From: Shewanella yunxiaonensis
GTDB taxonomy: Bacteria > Pseudomonadota > Gammaproteobacteria > Enterobacterales > Shewanellaceae
Assembly: GCF_018223345.1 (NCBI RefSeq)
Contig: NZ_CP073587.1
Span: forward strand, 407,001 to 471,000
Length of the DNA: 64,000 bases
Direction of reading: 5' to 3'
Shown here: in pieces, positions 47,689-57,464 of the stretch
Numbering within the stretch: position 1 is the first letter of the stretch
How the letters are laid out: each line of letters begins with the position of its first letter
The notes under the pieces: model-generated
What the model was told of the DNA's origin: nothing
What the model saw: only the letters and a program-made list of their open reading frames with translations
Database searches by the model: none
Program-made: the position numbers and the translations under genes

Positions 47689-48558
47689 TTGGTGATGGAA
47701 TCCTGTTTGGAATTGCGGGCAATGCCCTCGTTGTTTTCCTTATATCGCAAGATTTTCTTTGGGCGCAAGCCAGGCTGGGATCAGCAGCCTTTGCCACATC
47801 TTCAGGTGAGTGCCCGTCAAGTACAGTTATCTGCGGTTAAAGTAGCAGAGTATGCTGACGTGTGCGGCTATGCGTTTGATGGACAATTCCTGCCTCCCAC
47901 CTATCTGTATGTCGCGGCGTTTCGATTGCATGCCACTATCTTTACTCATGACGCGATTACCTTCCCGTTATTAGGGCTGATCCATTTACGCAACCAGATC
48001 CGTTGCTATCGGGCCGTTGCAGTAGATGAGTGTCTGGATATTGATTGTTCTGTTGGTGCTAGTCGTGAAACTGATTCTGGACTGGAGTTTGAATTAGTCT
48101 CCAAGATATACAACGGTGAAGCGTTGGTGTGGGAAGCGTCTTCTGTTTACCTGTACCGCATGGACAAGCCAGGCCGCCGGGCTCGGCCACCCAAGGGTTC
48201 CGATATGGATTGGCAACAACCGGTGTTCTGGGAACTGGGTGAAGATCTTGGCCGTCGTTACGCCAGAGCTTCCGGTGATTACAATCTCATTCATCTACAC
48301 CCATTGTTATCAAAGCGCTTTGGTTTTGACCGAGTGTTAGCACATGGTATGTGGTCGAAAGCGCGCTGTGTCGCTGAGCTAATGCCACAAATCCGTGACC
48401 GTCCCGTCGCCATTGATGTGGAATTTAAGTTGCCATTGTTTATGCCTGCACGGGTAAGTTTTAATGCGGAAACTTCCGAGACGGGCATTCGCTTCGAATT
48501 ACGTGATCAAAAAGGGCGTCGGCCCCATCTGATTGGTCAGGTAACCTTTTTGGACTAA
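47689..48558 (+). CDS. MaoC-like hot-dog-fold dehydratase family protein
   Basis: The 289-aa product has two hot-dog-like halves; the second has the MaoC hydratase signature YNLIHLHP..KRFGFDRVLAHGMW (about residues 205-230), which contains the hydratase Asp/His region. Such proteins hydrate trans-enoyl-CoA or enoyl-ACP. I take TTG 47689, as AGGAG is 9 bases before; ATG 47695 or 47722 are alternatives. A TATAAT-like -10 is at 47652. It is divergent from cmoM, followed after about 140 bases by fhs. The substrate is not known. Confidence 0.78.
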   Translation: MVMESCLELRAMPSLFSLYRKIFFGRKPGWDQQPLPHLQVSARQVQLSAVKVAEYADVCGYAFDGQFLPPTYLYVAAFRLHATIFTHDAITFPLLGLIHLRNQIRCYRAVAVDECLDIDCSVGASRETDSGLEFELVSKIYNGEALVWEASSVYLYRMDKPGRRARPPKGSDMDWQQPVFWELGEDLGRRYARASGDYNLIHLHPLLSKRFGFDRVLAHGMWSKARCVAELMPQIRDRPVAIDVEFKLPLFMPARVSFNAETSETGIRFELRDQKGRRPHLIGQVTFLD

Positions 48559-48699
48559 GGCAGTTGCCAGTAAAGACCGCTGTTTTTTGATATGGATTGT
48601 GTAATTTTCTTCTGAAACTGTATATCACTTTTACCGGAGCACGGATTGCTCTAGTATGCGCGCTCATAATAAAACCCGCCAAAGAGCAGGAACCCCTAC

Positions 48700-50406
48700 A
48701 TGTTGTCTGATATTGAAATTTCCCGTCAAAGTCCCAGACGCCCCATCGGCGAAGTGGCCCAGTCGTTAGGGCTGACCTCGCAGGAATATCATACGCTCGG
48801 TGATGCCAAGGCCAAGGTGCAGCTCAACGTATTACCGCGGCTGGCCAATAAGCCCAGCGGCAAATTTATTGTGGTCACAGCCATCAACCCCACACCTTAT
48901 GGTGAAGGTAAAACGGTTACCAGTATCGGGTTAACGCAGGCGCTGCATGCGCTCAATAAAAAAGTCTGTGTCTGTTTACGTCAGCCGAGCATGGGGCCGG
49001 TATTTGGGGTGAAAGGCGGTGCTGCCGGCGGTGGTTACGCCCAAGTGGTGCCGATGGAGGAGTTAAATCTACACCTGACGGGCGATATTCATGCCGTGAG
49101 TAGCGCGCATAATCTCGCGGCGGCAGCGCTGGATGCGCGTCTGCACCACGAGACCCGCCTCGGCGCAGAGGAGTTTCAACGTCAGAGTGGGTTGTCGCCG
49201 TTGCATATCGATCCCGAACGGTTGTTGTGGCCGCGGGTGACGGATCATAACGATCGCGCATTAAGGCAGATTGAAGTGGGACTGGGGCGTAATAATGGTC
49301 CTCAGCACTCCGCCAGTTTTGCAATTACTGCGGCATCTGAATTGATGGCAGTATTGGCGCTGAGTTGTGATCTCAAAGATATGCGTCAGCGTATCGGACG
49401 GTTACTGCTGGCCTACGATAAATCTGGTGCCCCCATCACTGCCGAGATGTTAGGCGTCGCTGGCGCTATGACGGCGGTAATGCGTCAGGCGATTGAGCCG
49501 ACATTAATGCAAACACTTAATGGCGCACCTTGCCTGATCCATGCCGGACCTTTTGCCAACATTGCCCATGGCAATTCCTCTATTATTGCCGATGAAGTTG
49601 CACTGAAACTCGCTGATTATGTGGTGACCGAAGGCGGTTTCGGTTCAGATATGGGCTTTGAAAAATTCTGTAATATCAAGGTGAGAGCCTCTGGACATCA
49701 ACCGGATTGTGCGGTGCTGGTGGTCACCTTGAAAGCGTTAAAAAGTCATGCAGAGGTGCATCAGCAGGATATCAATGCAGCAGACTTAACGGCATTGCAG
49801 CAGGGATTTGCCAATCTGGCATGGCATCTAGCCAATATTCGTCGTTATGGTGTGCCAGTGGTCGTGGCGATCAATCGTTTTCCTCAGGATTGCGAGCAAG
49901 AGTTAGCCTGGCTGCAACAGGCTGCAATTACTGCGGGGGCGAGTGACTGTGTTGTCAGCGAAGCCTTTGCTAAAGGCGCGGCGGGTGCGACCGCGCTGGC
50001 TGAAGCGGTATTGACTGCGCTGCAGCAACCCGCGCAATTCCACTATCTGTATGACCCTGATGCTGGATTAGAGCAGAGTCTGGCGACGCTCACGGAGCTG
50101 GGCTATGGCGCCGCAGGGTTTTCGCTGTCAGCGAAAGCACAACAGCAATTGCAGGAAATCAAACAGCTTGGTGCCGGCTCGTTACCTGTGTGTATGGCGA
50201 AAACGCCGATGTCTATCAGTCATGATGCCAAGCTTAAAGGGGTTCCCCGCGGTTTTACGGTGCCGATAAACGAACTCAAGTTAAATGCGGGCGCCGGATT
50301 TGTCACCGCGTTAGCGGGTAATGTGATGACCATGCCGGGACTCGGACTGAATCCGGGATACCTGCATATTGATGTGGATGACGACGGTAATATCTGCGGT
50401 TTATAG
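48700..50406 (+). CDS. fhs: Formate-tetrahydrofolate ligase
   Basis: This enzyme makes 10-formyl-tetrahydrofolate from formate, ATP and tetrahydrofolate, linking formate to one-carbon metabolism. The 568-aa length is usual. The P-loop-like site is TPYGEGKT (about residue 67-74); [25 protein letters not shown] and ITAASELMA, and [13 protein letters not shown], are the family segments. AGGAACCCC precedes ATG. Many gammaproteobacteria lack fhs; Shewanella species have it, perhaps because formate is made under anaerobic growth. It has no neighbours of the same pathway. Confidence 0.97.
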   Translation: MLSDIEISRQSPRRPIGEVAQSLGLTSQEYHTLGDAKAKVQLNVLPRLANKPSGKFIVVTAINPTPYGEGKTVTSIGLTQALHALNKKVCVCLRQPSMGPVFGVKGGAAGGGYAQVVPMEELNLHLTGDIHAVSSAHNLAAAALDARLHHETRLGAEEFQRQSGLSPLHIDPERLLWPRVTDHNDRALRQIEVGLGRNNGPQHSASFAITAASELMAVLALSCDLKDMRQRIGRLLLAYDKSGAPITAEMLGVAGAMTAVMRQAIEPTLMQTLNGAPCLIHAGPFANIAHGNSSIIADEVALKLADYVVTEGGFGSDMGFEKFCNIKVRASGHQPDCAVLVVTLKALKSHAEVHQQDINAADLTALQQGFANLAWHLANIRRYGVPVVVAINRFPQDCEQELAWLQQAAITAGASDCVVSEAFAKGAAGATALAEAVLTALQQPAQFHYLYDPDAGLEQSLATLTELGYGAAGFSLSAKAQQQLQEIKQLGAGSLPVCMAKTPMSISHDAKLKGVPRGFTVPINELKLNAGAGFVTALAGNVMTMPGLGLNPGYLHIDVDDDGNICGL

Positions 50407-50503
50407 AGCAGTTGCGAAGATTATCATTTATTTAATGATTATCTATTAAATTTCAATAATTAACATGTTTTACAGCGTCTAATTTCGCTTTGTTATTATG
50501 AAT

Positions 50504-50513
50504 GTGTTAACAC
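50504..50513. promoter_or_regulatory. Perfect palindrome upstream of the efflux operon
   Basis: GTGTTAACAC, in the context AATGTGTTAACACTTT, is a 10-bp perfect palindrome about 115 bases before the adaptor gene start. It may be an operator for a TetR- or MarR-type regulator. The rest of 50407-50627 is AT-rich with no gene. Confidence 0.4.
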
Positions 50514-50627
50514 TTTGAAATAATTATTATCGCAGATTTACCGATTTTCCCCTGTTTGAGACTTGGCGATAAATCACTCTTGCTTTATCGTGCAGTCTGT
50601 TTAAGTCGTCTGATAAGAACCCACCCC

Positions 50628-51770
50628 ATGATAAAAACAATAATTATGTCTCTCGGCGTCCTTACAACTGCCGGTTTGCTGACCGCCTGTCAGGAACAAC
50701 AAAAAGCTACCGAAACCGAAGCGACGGTTGGCGTAGTTAAAGTGATTCAGCAATCTTTTCCGCTAACGATTACTTTGCAAGGCCGAACCGTGGCCTCGCT
50801 GAGCGCAGAAGTGCGTCCTCAGGTAGGCGGGATTATCCAGCAACGCCAGTTTACTGAAGGCGCTAAAGTCAATGCTGGCGATGTGTTGTATCAGATAGAC
50901 GCTGCGACTTACGAAGCTGCATATGATAAAGCTGACGCTAATCTGCGTACGGCAATGGCAACGCTGGAAGCTGCCAGATTGAAAGACACTCGCTACCAAG
51001 CATTATTGAAAGAAAAAAGCGTTTCACATCAGGATGCTGAAGATGCACATGCAGCCTTTATGGAAGCCGATGCCAGCGTAGCCGGGTATCGGGCGGCACT
51101 GAAAAGTGCCCGCATTGACCTAGAACGAACCAAAATCACCGCACCGATCAGTGGTTATATCGGCATTTCTAACGTTACTCCCGGCGCACTGGTGAGTGCC
51201 GCTCAAAGTACAGCTTTAACCACTATCAATACTTTAGATCCTATCTATGTCGATCTGAATGAATCCAGCAAGGATATGTTGCAACTGCGAAAAATTCTGT
51301 CACGGGCTGGCGTGGAAAAGGGCAATGCAGAGGTCAGTCTGATCCTGGAAGATGGCAGTGAATATGCGCACAAAGGTAAGCTGAAGATGCGCGAAGTGTC
51401 TGTCGATCGTTCTACCGGTTCGGTTGTCTTGCGGGCTGAGTTCGCCAATCCGGAGGATGTGCTGCTCCCTGGCATGTTTGTGAGAGCTAAGTTGCAAGTG
51501 GCTGTTGATAAACAAGGGATTAAGGTGCCGCAGCGCGGTATCGCGCGCGACAATCAGGGACAGGCATATGCATTAGTAGTGGGCAAAGATGGCAAATTAG
51601 CTAAAAAGCTCGTCACCACGGAGCAGGCCATTGGCGATCAATGGGTCATTACTTCAGGGCTGGAAGCGGGTGATTTGCTGGTCGTTGAAGGGTCAAATAA
51701 AGTCCAACTGGGACAATCGGTAAAAGCAGAAACCGTGACATTAGAAACCGGTAGCCAGGAAGGACATTAA
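50628..51770 (+). CDS. RND efflux periplasmic adaptor lipoprotein (AcrA/MexA family)
   Basis: This 380-aa protein bridges the inner-membrane RND pump and an outer-membrane channel. It has a lipoprotein signal (LLTAC, Cys near residue 19), a beta-barrel and lipoyl region with VRPQVGGIIQQRQF and ITAPISGYIG, a helical hairpin of about 75 residues (about 90-165) and a membrane-proximal domain. ATG 50628 is the natural start; the ORF is open 24 codons more, but these have no signal-like features. The ATG has only a weak Shine-Dalgarno. It ends two bases before the pump gene, so they form an operon. Confidence 0.95.
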   Translation: MIKTIIMSLGVLTTAGLLTACQEQQKATETEATVGVVKVIQQSFPLTITLQGRTVASLSAEVRPQVGGIIQQRQFTEGAKVNAGDVLYQIDAATYEAAYDKADANLRTAMATLEAARLKDTRYQALLKEKSVSHQDAEDAHAAFMEADASVAGYRAALKSARIDLERTKITAPISGYIGISNVTPGALVSAAQSTALTTINTLDPIYVDLNESSKDMLQLRKILSRAGVEKGNAEVSLILEDGSEYAHKGKLKMREVSVDRSTGSVVLRAEFANPEDVLLPGMFVRAKLQVAVDKQGIKVPQRGIARDNQGQAYALVVGKDGKLAKKLVTTEQAIGDQWVITSGLEAGDLLVVEGSNKVQLGQSVKAETVTLETGSQEGH

Positions 51771-51772
51771 TT

Positions 51773-54700
51773 ATGTTGGCTCGTTTTTTTATTGACCGTC
51801 CGGTCTTTGCCTGGGTTATTGCCATTATTATTATGCTGACGGGGGTATTTTCAATTGTATCCCTGCCGGTGGCGCAATATCCCGATGTCGCGCCCCCCAC
51901 CATCAATATCGCTGCAAATTATACCGGTGCCGATCCACAAACCGTCGAAAACAGCGTGACGCAAGTGTTGGAGCAGCAGCTCACTGGTCTCGATGGCTTA
52001 CTGTATTTTTCCTCTACCTCAAGTACCGGTCAGAGCAGAATTTCTGTGGTTTTTGAGCAGGGAACTGATCCAGATACGGCTCAGGTTCAGGTTCAGAACA
52101 AAGTGCAGCAAGTGACGTCGCGATTGCCCACCGCGGTGCAGTCACAAGGGGTCAATGTGACCAAATCACAAAGCGACTTCCTGCTGGTTTTCTCGATGTT
52201 TGATACCACGGATAAAGCCAGCTCATATGATGTGGCGGACTTTATCGTATCGAACATGCAAGACCCTATCGCACGTTTGCCTGGTGTTGGCGATACTCGG
52301 GTGTTTGGTGGCCAACATGCTATGCGGATCTGGTTGGATCCCACCAAGTTGGCCGCGTATGACCTAATCCCTTCGGATATTGTTTCAGCATTAAAAGTCC
52401 AGAACGCGCAGGTGGCTGCCGGGGGCATTGGTCAGTTGCCGTCTCTCGCCGATCAGGAACTGAATGCGACGGTCACGGCGCAGTCAATGATGCAGACTCC
52501 GGAACAGTTTGAAAATATCATTGTTAAGCACAGTGATAGTGGCGCGGATGTTAAGCTCAAAGATGTCGCTCGAGTAGAATTGGGTAGTGAAAATTACAGT
52601 AGCCAACCTCGGGTCAATGGACACCCGGCTTCCGGTATGGCGATTATGCTGGCGCCCGGTGCCAACGCGTTGACCACTGCTGAATTAGTTAAAAAGACCA
52701 TCGCCAATTTCAATAAGGAATTGCCGGAAGGCTACCAAATCGCTTTCCCCCGTGACAGTACGGATTTTATTCGTGTCTCCATTGAAGAAGTGGTGAAAAC
52801 GCTGTTTGAAGCCGTGCTATTGGTAGTGGTGGTGATGTGGATATTCCTGCAGAACTGGCGCGCCACATTGATCCCGGCAATTGCCGTACCTGTAGTATTG
52901 CTGGGTACCTTTGGCGTATTGGAAGCTTTTGGCTTTACCATTAACACTCTGACCATGTTTGGCATGGTGTTATCCATTGGTCTGCTGGTGGATGACGCAA
53001 TTGTGGTGGTGGAAAACGTTGAACGTCTGATGCGTGAAGAGAAGCTATCGCCGCGGGCTGCTACCATAAAATCCATGAAAGAGATTAGCTCGGCGCTGAT
53101 CGGTATCGCAGTGGTGCTATCTGCAGTGTTCCTGCCGATGGCCTTTTTTAGCGGTTCCACCGGGGTAATCTACCGTCAGTTCTCTGTGACGATTGTGTCT
53201 TCCATGTTGTTGTCTGTAATCGTGGCCTTGACCCTTAGTCCGACTTTGTGTGCCAGCTTGTTGCAGCCCATTGATCATGAGAAGCCTTCTCGGGGATTGT
53301 TTATATGGTTTAACCGCACTTTTGATCGCTTCAGCGAACGCTACGGTCATCAGGTCGCAAGTGTGCTGCGTCGTCCAATACGCTGGATGATGGTGTACCT
53401 GTTAATCATTGCCGGTTTGGCGGCAATGATGACCCACTTGCCCAAAGGTTTTCTACCCAATGAAGACCAGGGCATTTTGATGGTGCAGTATAACTTGCCG
53501 ACTGGTGCGTCTGTGAAACGTGCGCGAGAGGTTGCGAAACAGATCCAGCATTATTTTCTGACTGAAGAAAAAGCCAATCTAAAAACCATTTTTACCATCT
53601 CTGGCTTTAGTTTTAGCGGTTCCGGTCAGAATGCCGGGATGGCATTCCTCGCGTTTAAGAACTGGGACGAGCGTCCTGGTGAGCAAAATAGTGCGCAGGC
53701 TATCGCCGCTCGTGCCAACCGTTATTTTACGACGATCCGCGATGCCCGCGTATTTGCGATGGCACCACCACCCGTGCGCGGTTTAGGACGTAGTAGCGGT
53801 TTCTCCTATGAGTTACTCGCTAATGTGGGCGTTGAACGTTCACAGTTAACCGAATACTCCAAAACATTATTAGCTGCTGCGCGTAAAGATCCGTTTTTGA
53901 CCTCGTTACGTGAGGGCACACTCAGTGACACCCCGGAGCTCAAAGTACATATTGATACCGCTAAAGCGGCAGCGTTGGGTCTGAGCTTGTCGGACGTTAA
54001 CAGCACCCTCAGTACGGCGTGGGCAGGCAGCTATGTCAATGATTTCATTGATAAGAACCGTGTTAAGAAGGTCTATGTTCAAGGCGATGCTAACTATCGC
54101 TCGCAGCCGGATGACCTGAGATTCTGGTTCGTCAGAGGCAGTGACAGTCAGGGCGACGTGTCGATGACACCATTCTCGTCATTCAGTGATGTTGTCTGGG
54201 GCTCCGGGCCGCAAAGTCTGACTCGGTTTAACGGCAACGCTTCTATTGAAATTCAGGGTGCTGCTAACGGCGTCAGTTCCGGCGATGCCATGGATGAAAT
54301 TGTCAAACTGGCGAAGCAGGTGTTACCCGAAGGGGCAACGTCTTACGCCTGGAGTGGTTTGTCCTACCAGGAGCAGATCGCCGGCAGCCAGTCTACCTTG
54401 CTGTACAGTATTTCCATTCTGGTGGTGTTCTTATGTCTGGCAGCCTTGTATGAGAGCTGGACCGTGCCGATGTCGGTGATTATGGTGATCCCTCTCGGGG
54501 TGATCGGTGCGGCGGCGGCGGCCATGTTGCGTGGGTTGGAAAATGACATTTTCTTCCAGGTGGCGTTGTTGACCACCATTGGGCTGTCATCCAAAAATGC
54601 CATTTTGATTGTTGAATTCGCGGAAGTTGCCTATGAACGCGGTAAATCAGCATTTGATGCCGCATTGGAAGGGGCTAAATTGCGCTTACGACCGATTCTG

Positions 54701-54901
54701 ATGACCTCATTGGCCTTTATTTTCGGTACGTTGCCGTTGGCGATTTCAACAGGTGCCGGAGCGGCAAGCCGTATGTCGATAGGTACCGGGATTGTCGGTG
54801 GTACCATTACCGCAACGGTTTTGGCGATTTTCTTGGTGCCGTTGTTCTTTATCCTGGTACGCAAAGTATTCCCGGCGCGGCGACCCGTGCATGACGACTA
54901 A
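51773..54901 (+). CDS. RND multidrug efflux pump (AcrB/HAE-1 family)
   Basis: The 1042-aa proton-driven pump matches AcrB length (1049). Membrane segment 4 has the proton-relay aspartates GLLVDDAIVVVEN (about 405), and segment 10 has SSKNAILIVEF with the essential Lys (about 938). The funnel of porter and docking domains is complete, e.g. GVGDTRVFGGQHAMRIWLDP (PC/PN1 part) and QVQNKVQQVTSRLP. With the adaptor and a TolC-like channel coded elsewhere it should export drugs, bile salts or solvents. No local regulator gene is present. It ends just before a strong bidirectional terminator. Confidence 0.97.
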   Translation: MLARFFIDRPVFAWVIAIIIMLTGVFSIVSLPVAQYPDVAPPTINIAANYTGADPQTVENSVTQVLEQQLTGLDGLLYFSSTSSTGQSRISVVFEQGTDPDTAQVQVQNKVQQVTSRLPTAVQSQGVNVTKSQSDFLLVFSMFDTTDKASSYDVADFIVSNMQDPIARLPGVGDTRVFGGQHAMRIWLDPTKLAAYDLIPSDIVSALKVQNAQVAAGGIGQLPSLADQELNATVTAQSMMQTPEQFENIIVKHSDSGADVKLKDVARVELGSENYSSQPRVNGHPASGMAIMLAPGANALTTAELVKKTIANFNKELPEGYQIAFPRDSTDFIRVSIEEVVKTLFEAVLLVVVVMWIFLQNWRATLIPAIAVPVVLLGTFGVLEAFGFTINTLTMFGMVLSIGLLVDDAIVVVENVERLMREEKLSPRAATIKSMKEISSALIGIAVVLSAVFLPMAFFSGSTGVIYRQFSVTIVSSMLLSVIVALTLSPTLCASLLQPIDHEKPSRGLFIWFNRTFDRFSERYGHQVASVLRRPIRWMMVYLLIIAGLAAMMTHLPKGFLPNEDQGILMVQYNLPTGASVKRAREVAKQIQHYFLTEEKANLKTIFTISGFSFSGSGQNAGMAFLAFKNWDERPGEQNSAQAIAARANRYFTTIRDARVFAMAPPPVRGLGRSSGFSYELLANVGVERSQLTEYSKTLLAAARKDPFLTSLREGTLSDTPELKVHIDTAKAAALGLSLSDVNSTLSTAWAGSYVNDFIDKNRVKKVYVQGDANYRSQPDDLRFWFVRGSDSQGDVSMTPFSSFSDVVWGSGPQSLTRFNGNASIEIQGAANGVSSGDAMDEIVKLAKQVLPEGATSYAWSGLSYQEQIAGSQSTLLYSISILVVFLCLAALYESWTVPMSVIMVIPLGVIGAAAAAMLRGLENDIFFQVALLTTIGLSSKNAILIVEFAEVAYERGKSAFDAALEGAKLRLRPILMTSLAFIFGTLPLAISTGAGAASRMSIGTGIVGGTITATVLAIFLVPLFFILVRKVFPARRPVHDD

Positions 54902-54929
54902 GGCGTTCTGAATGCAATGGTATCCGCAT

Positions 54930-54964
54930 AAAAAAGTGACAGCATGATGCTGTCACTTTTTTTA
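54930..54964. terminator. Bidirectional terminator between RND pump and MscS
   Basis: AGTGACAGCA, loop TGA, TGCTGTCACT, flanked by A and T runs (54930-54964). It separates two converging genes (stops at 54901 and 54968). Confidence 0.92.
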
Positions 54965-54967
54965 TGG

Positions 54968-56563
54968 TTAGCCGCGATAAAAATGCACATCCCGTTGTGG
55001 GAATGGGATGCTGATCCCTTCCTGATCGAAACGCATTTTCACGGCGCGGGTGATATCCCAATAAACTTCCCAGTAATCATCCGGAGCCACCCAAGGCCGT
55101 ACGATAAAATCGACAGAAGACTCGTTCAGCAGATGTAATCTGACATTGGATTCTGGGAAAGTCAGTACTTTGGGATGATTTTTGACAATCTGTTTCAGCA
55201 CGTTTTCTGCCTGTTCTATATCGTCGCTGTAGCTGATGCCAAAGGTCATGTCGATGCGGCGATACTGCTCGGCGGTGATATTGTTGATGGTATCGCCCCA
55301 GATTTTGTTGTTAGGCACGATCAGCCGCTGATTATCGAGCGTTTTAATGGTGGTGGATACCAAGCTCATATGGCTGACTCTGCCAGTGACTCCGGCAGCG
55401 ACAATCAAATCGCCGACGTCGAAAGGACGATAGATGAGGATCATCATCCCCGAGGCAAAATTCGATAATGTATCCTGCAACGCAAACCCGATAATCACCC
55501 CGGCAATACCAAAGCCCGCCAACAATGGGCCAAGTTCAAAACCTAACTGTGACAAGGCGATCAGCAGTCCAAGTGTCATCACCACCTTACCGGATAACCC
55601 GGTAAAGAAGTCTTGCAGTAACATGCTGAAGTTTAGTTTGGAAGTGCCGACCGCTTTGCGTACCAAGCGTTCGGCTAATCGTGCCAATAAGTGGGCGCAG
55701 AAAAGAATTAAAAGGAAAATTAGCAGCTTAAACGCAATTCCTGGGCCGCCATCGATAAGTTTGGATTCTGCGGTTTCCAACCAGTGTTGAAACAGATTGG
55801 AAATAAAGCCGACGTTGAGTACATCCTGAGTGATGTTGCCTGAAACAGAGAACAGGGTTTGTTTTAGTTCTGCAGTATCGGCATCGAGTTCGTCTAGCAT
55901 GGCGATATCGCTTCTGAGCCCGTCACTGTTGTTATTCAGCCGTTCCTTGAGCTGGGCCAATGCGGCCTTCTGCTCATTACTGGCATCGGCGCCGGCAACA
56001 CTGATTTCGTTATTTTGTTGCGTGATCTGCTGTTGGTTGTAGCTGATGAGGCTTTGTAGGCGCTGCGCACGCGTTAGCAGCTGTTGCTTAAGTTGTTCCC
56101 GAGACTTGCTGGTATCGGCGCCAAGGCTTTGTTCCCATTGCAACAGTTCCAGCTGATCGCGGAATATTGCATCCTTTTCAAGTCCCCGGCGGCTTATTGC
56201 TAACATCAGCTTGGCATCATTGCCCTGACCAAGTTGCTGCGCTATCGCCGCAAGCTCTTTGTCAAAATAACGGTCAAACGCTTGTAACTGCTTTTGTTGT
56301 TGATCAATCAGCGGCAACAGCTGTGCTGTGGAGGCATTATCCTCATCCATCAGTGACTTAAGTTCATCTCGCAAGGCTTGTGTTTGCTGTTTGATGTGAT
56401 ACTCGGTGACCGCTTTCAATTCACCTTTTGCCTGTTGCAATTCCTGGATACTTTGGCTCAAGCCCTGTTGCAGCTGCTGTAGCGTCTGGAGTTCATGCGC
56501 CTCCTCGCTCAATGCTGGCACTGCCACCATCAGTGCAGCAGCTAGAATGAATTGTCTTAACAT
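54968..56563 (-). CDS. Large MscS-family mechanosensitive channel
   Basis: The 531-aa protein has a signal peptide (residues 1-19), a long periplasmic coiled-coil part (about 20-250; rich in Gln/Leu/Glu), then membrane segments at about 285-305, 335-355 and 360-390, and the MscS core: GIAGVIIGFALQDTLSNFASGMMI (pore-lining helix), then the cytoplasmic beta domain with RPFDVGDLI and VPNNKIWGDTINN. It opens on membrane tension and lets solutes out on osmotic downshock. Larger than E. coli MscS (286), nearer to the YbdG/MscK-like group. I see no partner gene. Confidence 0.92.
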   Translation of the reverse strand: MLRQFILAAALMVAVPALSEEAHELQTLQQLQQGLSQSIQELQQAKGELKAVTEYHIKQQTQALRDELKSLMDEDNASTAQLLPLIDQQQKQLQAFDRYFDKELAAIAQQLGQGNDAKLMLAISRRGLEKDAIFRDQLELLQWEQSLGADTSKSREQLKQQLLTRAQRLQSLISYNQQQITQQNNEISVAGADASNEQKAALAQLKERLNNNSDGLRSDIAMLDELDADTAELKQTLFSVSGNITQDVLNVGFISNLFQHWLETAESKLIDGGPGIAFKLLIFLLILFCAHLLARLAERLVRKAVGTSKLNFSMLLQDFFTGLSGKVVMTLGLLIALSQLGFELGPLLAGFGIAGVIIGFALQDTLSNFASGMMILIYRPFDVGDLIVAAGVTGRVSHMSLVSTTIKTLDNQRLIVPNNKIWGDTINNITAEQYRRIDMTFGISYSDDIEQAENVLKQIVKNHPKVLTFPESNVRLHLLNESSVDFIVRPWVAPDDYWEVYWDITRAVKMRFDQEGISIPFPQRDVHFYRG

Positions 56564-56728
56564 GGGCTCTCCACTTGCATTTTATGACGTTCGTTTAATG
56601 CAGCATAAAGCAGGATGAAGGCAGACGTAAGGAAATTGTTATGTTAAATCAGTGGGGTGACAAAGTTGATGGTGTGGCTGTGCTTCTTTGTTAGAATAAG
56701 CGCCCCTTGGTAAAAGAAAAGGTAAGTC

Positions 56729-57055
56729 GTGATCTGTTCACATTGCGGAAAGAGTATTCTTCTAGACCATATCACACAGCGCGGTAACGGCCTTAGCGCC
56801 GAAATCCAGTGTCCACATTGTCAGGTATGGCTCGGTCGTACCCCATGGGTGCTGAAGCTAAAAATGCTGAGTTTTTATCTGCTGCTGATCTCCGGTGTTG
56901 TCGTTTGGTGGTGGCCCCAGACCCGGCATCTGGGTATTCCAGTGGTCATTCTGGCCATGATTACCTTGTTAGTGACTCACCTAATGGATCAACTGAAAGT
57001 AACCGAGATGCCACCGAAGCCTGATGATAGTGAACAACGACATAAATATCGCTGA
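56729..57055 (+). CDS. Small zinc-ribbon protein with two membrane segments
   Basis: A 108-aa unknown protein. It starts with CSHC (residues 3-6) and has CPHC (about 28-31), the four ligands of a zinc ribbon, then two hydrophobic segments (about 43-61 and 65-84) and a polar tail with basic end (QRHKYR). The start is GTG 56729 with AAAAGG just upstream; no ATG fits. It ends exactly where the opposite-strand 41-aa gene ends. Zinc-ribbon/two-span proteins are common but of varied role; I make no claim on function. Confidence 0.7.
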   Translation: MICSHCGKSILLDHITQRGNGLSAEIQCPHCQVWLGRTPWVLKLKMLSFYLLLISGVVVWWWPQTRHLGIPVVILAMITLLVTHLMDQLKVTEMPPKPDDSEQRHKYR

Positions 57056-57181
57056 TCAGTTAACAACTCGTTCCTGTGATTCGAGAGAATGTTCCACGTA
57101 ATAAATACCGCCAAATACCACGCCGAAAAACAGAATGGCAAACAGGATAATTCCTAGGTTATTACGGATAAATGCCAGCAT
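57056..57181 (-). CDS. Small membrane protein, 41 aa, unrecognised
   Basis: A short gene easily missed. ATG 57181 has GAGGA about 8 bases upstream. The product has a short basic start (MLAFIRNN), one membrane segment (LGIILFAILFFGVVFGGIYY, residues 9-28) and a polar acidic end (VEHSLESQERVVN), a plausible single-span protein with its N-terminus inside. Its stop codon directly touches the end of the zinc-ribbon gene on the other strand. Upstream (its 5' side) is a strong palindrome. I do not recognise the family. Confidence 0.65.
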   Translation of the reverse strand: MLAFIRNNLGIILFAILFFGVVFGGIYYVEHSLESQERVVN

Positions 57182-57232
57182 AATCAAGTCCTCTGATACA
57201 GTCATTAAACCCGGAAAAAGTCTATCGATGAC

Positions 57233-57253
57233 GGCTTAAGTTGAACTTAAGCC
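57233..57253. promoter_or_regulatory. 21-bp palindromic operator-like site
   Basis: GGCTTAAGTT-G-AACTTAAGCC is a perfect 10-bp inverted repeat with a one-base centre. Another half-site CTTAAGCC is at 57289-57296, 43 bp (about four turns) from the second arm. It lies upstream of the 41-aa membrane protein gene (minus) and about 210 bases upstream of plsC (plus). The regulator is unknown to me. The rest of 57182-57464 holds no gene. Confidence 0.6.
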
Positions 57254-57464
57254 TATCTGAAGTTGCATAGGGTGAGTGTACTTCAGCGCTTAAGCCATGG
57301 CGTGACTCTTCAGGCTGCTGTCCACCTTACGCTGCATTCAATGCGGGTTCCAATATTTATTTTAGTATTTCATAAATTAGGCCCCAAAGAGCTGGTTTGA
57401 ACCGCGCGTTGAGAGTTCTCGGCTTGATGGTATACTGGCGCCCCTTCCTGTGAGGAGCGAGATA

